From an uncultured Eubacteriales bacterium (lineage in GTDB: Bacteria; Bacillota; Clostridia; Oscillospirales; Acutalibacteraceae): a stretch of DNA of 11,388 bases. The stretch's first letter is position 1; the number at the start of each line of letters is the position of its first letter. Below are positions 6,060 through 11,388 of the stretch, one piece after another. Under the pieces are notes generated by a model. It was not told the DNA's origin. It made no database searches and saw only the letters and a program-made list of their open reading frames with translations. Location: contig ONXZ01000107.1 in NCBI GenBank assembly GCA_900321905.1, positions 2,399 to 13,786 on the forward strand. Reading direction: 5' to 3'. A program made the translations under genes and the position numbers.

Positions 6060-7502
6060 ATGAAAAAAGCCGTTTCATTTATATTAGCAATAATCATAGC
6101 CACAGGCGCACTGCCTTTTACGGGCTTAACAGCATTTGCTGAAAACACTGAACTTACAGCAGGCTCTTGCGGAGAAAATGCCACATATTCATTTGACAGC
6201 GGAACAGGAACGCTTACAATCAGCGGAACGGGCGAAATGACAACATATTCATCGTCCTCACAGTCACCGTTCAGTAATCATTCTGAAATTAATGCTCTCG
6301 TTGTTGAAGCGGGCATTACAAGCATAAGCGATTTCGCGTTTGTATATTGTACCGGAATGGAATCGGTTTCCTTTCCGAATACACTGGAAAAAATCGGCGT
6401 TCAGTCGTTTCTACATTGTAAAGCGCTTACCGATATAGTTATCCCTGACAGCGTTATTGAAATGGGTCACTTCGTTTTTGCCGATTGTTCAAAACTGGAA
6501 AATGTTACCCTTTCATCAAGCCTTACTGAAATTGTTGATAATGCATTTGCCGAAACAGCAATTAAAAGCATTACCATTCCGAGCGGTGTAAAAAAGATTG
6601 ATGATATGGCGTTTTATAATTGTGAAAATTTGGAAACAGTATCGCTGCCCGAAGGACTTACTGAAATTGACATTGCTGCGTTTTCTTTAGATATTAATTT
6701 AAAAAACATTACGCTGCCAAGCACAATTACTAAAATAGGCACCCAAGCATTTGCAGGTTGTAATTCTATTGAAGAACTAACCCTGCCGGCAAGCCTGCAG
6801 TCGATAAGCGACAGTGCCTTTGCAAATATAAAGTATGTCTCTTACGTGCCAAGCAAATACCAAAACGATAATTCTTATATGGGACTTAAAAAACTCACTG
6901 TGCTTAGCACCGATTGTGTGTTTGAAAGCAGCAGCGGAAACGAGGAAGGACAGTTGTTCCCCGGTGGTGCCACAATAAGTTGTTATGCCGGATCCACCGC
7001 AGAGGCGTTTGCCAAAGGAAAAAACATCAATTACGTAAATATCTGTATTGACGGAACCGAAAATCATAATTTTGTTGACGGAGAAGAGTATTGCCAAAAA
7101 GGCTGCGGAGCTGATAACCCTGCAACAAGAACATACAGTGGTACCTATAAAGATAGCATAAGTTGGGTAGTAAACGCCGCTAAAAAGACGCTTACGTTAA
7201 GCAGCGTTAACGGTTCTGCCTCAATTCCTGCGCGCGATGGAATAACATCAACTGAACAACCTTGGTACGGATATCAAGAGTATTTCAACAAGATTATTAT
7301 TGAAGAGGGTATCACCTCAATAGGAGATATCGCATTTTCATACTATGAAAATGTAAACAGCATAGAGCTTCCGGAAAGTTTGAACAGCATAGGCGAATCT
7401 GCATTTGGATATTGTACGGGTCTTGAAAGTCTGATTATACCGAGTGGCGTAACAGAACTGGGTGATGACGCTTTTCATCGCTATCTATTTCATCAGCCAT
7501 AA
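6060..7502 (+). CDS. BspA-type leucine-rich-repeat surface protein, 5' part (frameshifted)
   Basis: This 480-residue frame is the first part of a longer secreted protein. Residues 1-27 are a signal peptide (MKKAVSF, hydrophobic core, AFA/EN). From residue 35 comes a GSCGENATYSFD...TLTISGTGEM cap, then about eight BspA-type repeats of the LxxIxIPxxVxxIgxxAFxxC kind to about residue 265, then a linker with ATISCYAGSTAEAFA, ENHNF and CQKGCG. A second cap-plus-repeat module begins near nt 7134. The frame breaks within LGDDAF, adds HRYLFHQP and stops, while the matching continuation is in the -1 frame. BspA-type proteins are generally surface adhesins; the ligand is unknown. The gene is third in the sigma/anti-sigma operon. 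Confidence 0.85.
   Translation: MKKAVSFILAIIIATGALPFTGLTAFAENTELTAGSCGENATYSFDSGTGTLTISGTGEMTTYSSSSQSPFSNHSEINALVVEAGITSISDFAFVYCTGMESVSFPNTLEKIGVQSFLHCKALTDIVIPDSVIEMGHFVFADCSKLENVTLSSSLTEIVDNAFAETAIKSITIPSGVKKIDDMAFYNCENLETVSLPEGLTEIDIAAFSLDINLKNITLPSTITKIGTQAFAGCNSIEELTLPASLQSISDSAFANIKYVSYVPSKYQNDNSYMGLKKLTVLSTDCVFESSSGNEEGQLFPGGATISCYAGSTAEAFAKGKNINYVNICIDGTENHNFVDGEEYCQKGCGADNPATRTYSGTYKDSISWVVNAAKKTLTLSSVNGSASIPARDGITSTEQPWYGYQEYFNKIIIEEGITSIGDIAFSYYENVNSIELPESLNSIGESAFGYCTGLESLIIPSGVTELGDDAFHRYLFHQP
6214..6235 (+). repeat. 22-nt exact repeat in module 1 cap (partner 7773-7794)
   Basis: Positions 6214-6235 equal 7773-7794 and sit in the same codon phase, encoding the TISGTG motif of the cap in modules 1 and 3. 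They mark the internal duplication of the repeat protein. Confidence 0.8.
7059..7078 (+). repeat. 20-nt exact repeat in the ENHNF linker (partner 8489-8508)
   Basis: Positions 7059-7078 equal 8489-8508 and encode ENHNFV just before the C-x3-GCG linker in modules 1 and 3. With the cap repeat, this shows that module 3 is a close copy of module 1. Confidence 0.8.
7469..7502 (+). other. Frameshift site within the repeat protein gene
   Basis: The frame of the 5' part stops at 7500-7502, and the -1 frame is open only after a TGA at 7466-7468, so the switch must lie in 7469-7499. A run of four T at 7472-7475 is the obvious place: a fifth T would read GAT GAC GCT TTT TCA and join both frames. No slippery heptamer of the X-XXY-YYZ type is seen. 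The joined sequence also looks a little short for a complete repeat here, so a somewhat larger deletion is possible. Confidence 0.75.
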
Positions 7503-10225
7503 TCCCTGACACTGCAACGATTTACGGTTATTCAGGTTCAACAGCACAAACTTTTGCAAACAATTACAGCCGAGAGTTTGTAGTTGTTTGCGCAGAGGGA
7601 ACAGATAACCACCTGTACGCCTTAGAAAGCACGGAAGAAACACCAACAGCAGTAACGTATAAATATACTTGCCCTGTATGCAAAAACAGTTATACAGAAA
7701 CTGTTGAACACTATGAAACAGGCTCCTGCGGCGACAATGCAACATACTCTTTAAACACCAACACGGGAGTAATTACAATCAGCGGAACGGGCGATATGTC
7801 AAACACACAGCCGTGGAGTGACTATCTTAGCGTTATTACAGAGGTGGTCGTAGAAGAAGGAATTAATAACATAGGCGGTTTTCAGAACGCAACAAATCTT
7901 AAGAAAGTAACACTCCCGACAAGCGCCAAAGTAATATACAACCATGCCTTTTCCTGGTGTTCAAATCTCACTGATGTTGATTTGGGCGGTGCAACATATA
8001 TTAATGGTTCATTTATGTATTGCACATCACTGTCCTCAATTGAAATTCCTGATACTTGCACGGAATTATACGGCGGCACATTTGAGGGGTGTACAAATTT
8101 AACAAGCGTCAGTTTACCTGATAATATGACAAGCATAGGTTATTTTTGCTTTTACAATTGCAGAAAACTTTCCTCTGTAACGCTGCCGTCTAAATTAGAG
8201 TATATATATCCTAATTCTTTTTATAACTGCAAAAACTTAACGGAGTTAACTGTTCCCGCAAGTGTAATTGAGGTATACGGATATGATGAAGAACAGGCAA
8301 ACAACGGTTTAGCTTTTTTAGGTTGCAGTTCATTAAAGACAATGACCTTTTTGGGAGCCGAAACAGCTATTACCGACAACGAGCAGGTTATACCGGCAAC
8401 TACGATTAGAGGTAAAGCAAATTCTCCGGCACAGGCTTATGCCGAAAAATACAACCGTAGTTTTGTTACTATTTGCACTGACGGTTCAGAAAATCATAAT
8501 TTTGTTGAAGTTGAAGAGCACTGCCTTAACGGTTGCGGCGCTGTTAATCCGGATTATGACAGCATATACCGTGGATATTGCAGTGACGACCACAAAGCAT
8601 ATTGGCATTATGACGCGGGTACAGCCACACTGACTATTACGGGTACGGGACCTGTCAGCGATGGTCAGCCTTGGAGTGCATTTTTGTCTTCGATTGAATG
8701 TGTGGTTATTGAGGACGGAATCACTGCTATCGGCGCAAGTAACTTTAAGAATTGCACAAAGTTGCAAAGCGTTACAATACCTTTATCGGTGACTACTGTC
8801 GGAAACTCTGCATTTGCAGGCTGCAACAGTTTAAGAAGCATAACAATTCCCGCCGAGGTAAGCGAAATAGGCGAAAGTGTTTTTGACGGCTGTACTAATC
8901 TTGTTTCTATTAATTATCAGGGAACTATGAAAAGCTGGAACAGTCTTGACATAACTCAGCCCAAATCAGTTGTAGTTGTAAGCGGAGACGGCGAATATAA
9001 AATTAACGAGGAAGATGAAACGAAATTTGCCGTTACTGACAATGTTATATACACTTCAGATAAAAGCGTTCTAATTAAAGTTATTGAGGAAAAAGAGGTT
9101 GAAGTCTATACCGTTCCGAGCGAAGTAAGAGAAATAACCGAGGGTGCATTTGAAAAACTTGAAGCAAGCGAAATAGTTATCAATGATACAGTAGATGAGA
9201 TAGGGTCGTACTTATTTGGACTTAGTCCCGATGACAATATTCCAAACGTAATTTTCTTTTCGGGAGAAAACACGGAGATAGCAGCAAATACTTTATTTGG
9301 ATGTGAAAGCGACGACACCGAAGTTATTGATGATTATAATAGTAACCTAAAGTTATTTTCACTAAACAATAATGAAAACAATTTGCCGAAATATTCGAGA
9401 GCCGGCAATTCCAAACGCGGAAAGAATACGGTTATTTATTGTATCTATAACAGCAAACAATACAAAAAACTTAAATACGGCAAAGTTAAGACTTTCTCAC
9501 CAAAAAAGATTGCAGCATGCACATATACGGGCAGGCAAATCAGACCCGGAGTTGAAGTTTACGACGCGAGAAAAAACAAAACAATTTCAAAGTCAAACTA
9601 CAGAGCCGAATACGGTAAGAACTTGAATGTTGAGGATAAAAAACACAATTTTGTTGTCGTTTTACCCGGCAAAAATTATGACCTCGGAAACCAAACTGTT
9701 TTTTTAAACTTCTTTATTGTGCCTAAAGCTGCCTCGGCAAATCTTGTTTCATTAAAAACAACATACTTCACGTATAACGGCAAGGTTAAAAAGCCGGGAA
9801 TTAACGCAAAGGTTGACAAGAGCAACTATACGGTTACATACCCTTCAAACGGATATGTAGGCAAAAAAACAGTAAAAATCAAGTTCAAAGGGAACTATAA
9901 AGGCACTGTGTCTAAGACTTATACTATTGTTCCTCAAGGCACAAAGGTAAAGTCTCTCAAAAAGAACAAAAAATCCGTAATAGTTAAATGGAAAAAACAG
10001 AGAGCGCAAGTCACAGGTTATCAGGTACAATACAGCACAAGCAAAAGATTTACAGCAAAAACTACTAAAACCGTGACTGTGAGAAGTTCAAAGACAACCG
10101 CGAAAACAATTAAAGGACTCAGGAGCAAAAAGAAGTACTATGTTCGTATTCGCACTTATAAGACTGCTAACAGAAAAAACTATTTCTCCGCATGGTCAAA
10201 GGTTAAGTCTGTAAAAACAAAATAA
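7469..10225 (+). CDS. BspA-type leucine-rich-repeat surface protein, 3' part with Ig-like and Fn3 domains
   Basis: The coding frame is recognisable from just after 7469: IPDTATIYGYSGSTAQTF and CPVCKNSYTETVEHY continue the module broken upstream. The first ATG is 7796 and has no convincing ribosome site; no in-frame GTG or TTG precedes it. Counting from 7796 (809 residues), a third module (cap at nt 7721) has BspA repeats to about residue 200 and an ENHNF...CLNGCG linker near 227-248. A fourth module runs from about 258 (YRGYCSDDHKAYWHYD). Two Ig-like domains (YTGRQIRPGVEVYD and YNGKVKKPGINAKV types) lie near 566-640 and 649-712. A very basic Fn3-like domain, about 715-809, ends in KSVKTK. There is no LPxTG, so anchoring is unknown. 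With the 5' part, the intact protein would be about 1388 residues. Confidence 0.85.
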   Translation, partial: RFSSLSISSAIIPDTATIYGYSGSTAQTFANNYSREFVVVCAEGTDNHLYALESTEETPTAVTYKYTCPVCKNSYTETVEHYETGSCGDNATYSLNTNTGVITISGTGDMSNTQPWSDYLSVITEVVVEEGINNIGGFQNATNLKKVTLPTSAKVIYNHAFSWCSNLTDVDLGGATYINGSFMYCTSLSSIEIPDTCTELYGGTFEGCTNLTSVSLPDNMTSIGYFCFYNCRKLSSVTLPSKLEYIYPNSFYNCKNLTELTVPASVIEVYGYDEEQANNGLAFLGCSSLKTMTFLGAETAITDNEQVIPATTIRGKANSPAQAYAEKYNRSFVTICTDGSENHNFVEVEEHCLNGCGAVNPDYDSIYRGYCSDDHKAYWHYDAGTATLTITGTGPVSDGQPWSAFLSSIECVVIEDGITAIGASNFKNCTKLQSVTIPLSVTTVGNSAFAGCNSLRSITIPAEVSEIGESVFDGCTNLVSINYQGTMKSWNSLDITQPKSVVVVSGDGEYKINEEDETKFAVTDNVIYTSDKSVLIKVIEEKEVEVYTVPSEVREITEGAFEKLEASEIVINDTVDEIGSYLFGLSPDDNIPNVIFFSGENTEIAANTLFGCESDDTEVIDDYNSNLKLFSLNNNENNLPKYSRAGNSKRGKNTVIYCIYNSKQYKKLKYGKVKTFSPKKIAACTYTGRQIRPGVEVYDARKNKTISKSNYRAEYGKNLNVEDKKHNFVVVLPGKNYDLGNQTVFLNFFIVPKAASANLVSLKTTYFTYNGKVKKPGINAKVDKSNYTVTYPSNGYVGKKTVKIKFKGNYKGTVSKTYTIVPQGTKVKSLKKNKKSVIVKWKKQRAQVTGYQVQYSTSKRFTAKTTKTVTVRSSKTTAKTIKGLRSKKKYYVRIRTYKTANRKNYFSAWSKVKSVKTK
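7773..7794 (+). repeat. 22-nt exact repeat in module 3 cap (partner 6214-6235)
   Basis: This is the second copy of the cap repeat. It ends two bases before ATG 7796, which means that ATG lies inside a conserved motif (SGTGDM) and is unlikely to be a natural gene start. Confidence 0.8.
8489..8508 (+). repeat. 20-nt exact repeat in the ENHNF linker (partner 7059-7078)
   Basis: This is the second copy of the linker repeat, in module 3, directly before the EEHCLNGCG cysteine motif. Confidence 0.8.
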
Positions 10226-10240
10226 TCTTACCTCTTTGTT

Positions 10241-10275
10241 GACTCGTCGGGCTGCGGCTCGGCGGGTCCTTTTTT
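10241..10275 (+). terminator. Intrinsic terminator of the sigma/repeat-protein operon
   Basis: A 12-bp stem (10241-10252 with 10257-10268, all positions paired, three of them G-U) closes a TGCG loop and is followed by a run of six T (10270-10275). It lies 15 nt after the stop at 10223-10225 and separates the operon from the last gene. Confidence 0.88.
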
Positions 10276-10310
10276 GCGTTAAATAGCTATTTTAAAAAAT
10301 TTTAAAAAAG

Positions 10311-10352
10311 TTTAGGCATATTTTCATTTTAGTGCCACTAATAAGTGAAAGG
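10311..10352 (+). promoter_or_regulatory. Shared 42-nt upstream element, copy 2 (last gene)
   Basis: This is the partner of 4784-4825, with 38 of 42 identical. It lies between the terminator and the gene at 10390. Here the dyad is CACTAA/TAAGTG, slightly better than in copy 1. No sigma-A promoter of good quality is visible upstream, and the region is A/T-rich (runs of A around 10294-10309), so the element is the best candidate promoter for this gene. Confidence 0.7.
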
Positions 10353-10377
10353 GTTAAAAAATCTTAAAATTCAGATT

Positions 10378-10381
10378 GGAG
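10378..10381 (+). promoter_or_regulatory. Ribosome binding site deciding the last gene's start
   Basis: GGAG lies 8 nt before ATG 10390, which opens onto a normal signal peptide. The in-frame GTG at 10345 is inside the conserved element, has no ribosome site and would add 15 residues before the signal peptide. Confidence 0.65.
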
Positions 10382-10389
10382 AAGAAAAG

Positions 10390-11373
10390 ATGACAAACAC
10401 AAAAAGATTAACAACAAAAAAAGCAATATCCTTTGCGCTTGCAATTATAATTATGCTAAGCACATTTTCAGGTATGAGCTTTAATGCTTTAGCAAAAGAC
10501 AAAAATCAGCCTATTTACAGTTTTAGCGGCTACTTTGAGGAGTGGAATGAGTACAAGCATTACACTATTCCTGTTGAAAGTCCGCGAGATTACAGCAAGG
10601 TTTACAGAATTGAATACACCTGTGAAAACTATAAAATGAAGGTTTCTGTTAATACAGGAATCGGAACGGATGATTATCAAGGATACGAAGGATATATTAA
10701 TCTTTTCACAGATGAGACGAGTTTAGGATACAGCGTTAATTTGCACCCTATAACAACAAACAATGAAAAGAAGAATTTTAAGCGTAGTATGTGGACTTAC
10801 AAGGTTTATGACATTACTCCTGAAACCAATGTCGTTTCAGTAAAACGTAATGGTAAATCACTTAAAATTACATGGAATAACGCAGGTGTAACGGGTTATA
10901 AAATTGTCGGTGGCTATGAAAACCGCAAATGGGGCGATTGCTTTTATACAACGGGAACAGAGTTTACAATAACGAACATTGATGAGTATTGTAACTATCA
11001 GTTTAAGATTTATCCGTATTATGAATTAGATGCAAATACCACTTATTATTTTAAGCCAACCAACATAACAACCTCTCGTGCAACAAAAGTTAAACCTCCA
11101 AAGGCAACTTCTATCAAGTCGCTCAAAGCGGGAAAGAAATCCTTTAAGCTTACAGTGAAAACAATTCAAAACGTAGCAGGATATCAAATCCAGTACGGCA
11201 CAAAGAAAAACTTTAAGGGTGCAAAATCTGTTAATATTAAAGCAACAAAGAAAACGATTAAAAAACTTAAGAAAAATAAAAAATACTACGTAAGAGTGAG
11301 AACATTTAAGGTTGTTAACGGCAAGAAAGTATATAGTAAGTGGTCTGCAAAGAAAGTCGTAAAGACAAAGTAA
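10390..11373 (+). CDS. Secreted protein with two Fn3-like domains
   Basis: This is a 327-residue protein. Residues 1-35 are a signal peptide (TTKKAISFALAIIIMLSTF, then FNALA). Residues 36-145 are an aromatic-rich beta-type domain (YSFSGYFEEWNEYKHY, IGTDDYQGYEGYINLF) that I do not recognise. An Fn3-like domain follows at about 146-230 (VVSVKRNGKSLKITWNNAGVTGYK) and a second, very lysine-rich Fn3-like domain at about 238-327 (GYQIQYGTKKNF, KKYYVRVRTF, ending VVKTK). The last domain resembles the C-terminus of the repeat protein upstream, which suggests a common way of binding the cell surface. There is no LPxTG or membrane anchor. The gene is cut off from the operon by a terminator but has its own copy of the 42-nt element. 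Function is unknown; no catalytic motif is seen. Confidence 0.82.
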   Translation: MTNTKRLTTKKAISFALAIIIMLSTFSGMSFNALAKDKNQPIYSFSGYFEEWNEYKHYTIPVESPRDYSKVYRIEYTCENYKMKVSVNTGIGTDDYQGYEGYINLFTDETSLGYSVNLHPITTNNEKKNFKRSMWTYKVYDITPETNVVSVKRNGKSLKITWNNAGVTGYKIVGGYENRKWGDCFYTTGTEFTITNIDEYCNYQFKIYPYYELDANTTYYFKPTNITTSRATKVKPPKATSIKSLKAGKKSFKLTVKTIQNVAGYQIQYGTKKNFKGAKSVNIKATKKTIKKLKKNKKYYVRVRTFKVVNGKKVYSKWSAKKVVKTK

Positions 11374-11388
11374 TAATTATACCTTCCC

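Noticed and set aside
7469..7502. Programmed -1 ribosomal frameshifting
   Set aside because: No slippery heptamer or downstream hairpin is apparent in the allowed window, and the BspA family gives no reason to expect it; an indel is simpler.
7485..7745. Minus-strand open frame of 86 codons over the frameshift region
   Set aside because: The plus strand here encodes a clear continuation of the repeat protein in the -1 frame, so this is a shadow.

Overview
The window looks like chromosomal DNA from an anaerobic, low-to-moderate GC Firmicute, most likely a gut-type Clostridia (Ruminococcus/Oscillospirales-like). The evidence is strong GGAGG-type ribosome binding sites, sigma-A style promoters, secreted proteins with KKA(I/V)SF-type signal peptides, BspA-type leucine-rich repeats and basic C-terminal Fn3 domains. 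The taxon is an inference from style, not from a marker gene.

Layout. Positions 1-4517 on the minus strand form one uninterrupted open frame of 1505 codons that runs off the left edge. It encodes a very large secreted multidomain glycoside hydrolase: two tandem LamG/ConA-like modules, a clan GH-A type barrel with NEP and NEY catalytic motifs, two CBM6/35-like modules and a FIVAR-like segment. Positions 4518-4850 are a divergent promoter region with a good sigma-A promoter facing each way. To its right lies a tightly packed three-gene operon on the plus strand: an ECF-like sigma factor (4851-5402), a single-pass membrane protein in the anti-sigma position (5399-6058, 4-nt overlap) and a secreted BspA-type leucine-rich-repeat protein (from 6060). 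The repeat protein is split by a frameshift near 7472-7475 into a 5' part ending at 7502 and a 3' part that is open to 10225. An intrinsic terminator follows at 10241-10275. The last gene (10390-11373) is a separate transcription unit for a smaller secreted protein with two Fn3-like domains; its last domain resembles the C-terminus of the repeat protein.

The most interesting signal is not a gene. A 42-nt element (4784-4825) just ahead of the sigma operon recurs at 10311-10352 ahead of the last gene with 38 of 42 positions identical and no gaps. It contains two blocks, TTTAGGCATATTTT and GCCACTAAYAAGTGAAAGG. The simplest model, which is inference, is that it is the promoter or leader signature of a small regulon run by the local sigma factor: the sigma/anti-sigma pair senses something at the envelope and switches on surface proteins with a shared C-terminal domain, next to a divergently transcribed polysaccharide-degrading enzyme. 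The glycosidase promoter does not carry the element, so its membership in the regulon is not supported.
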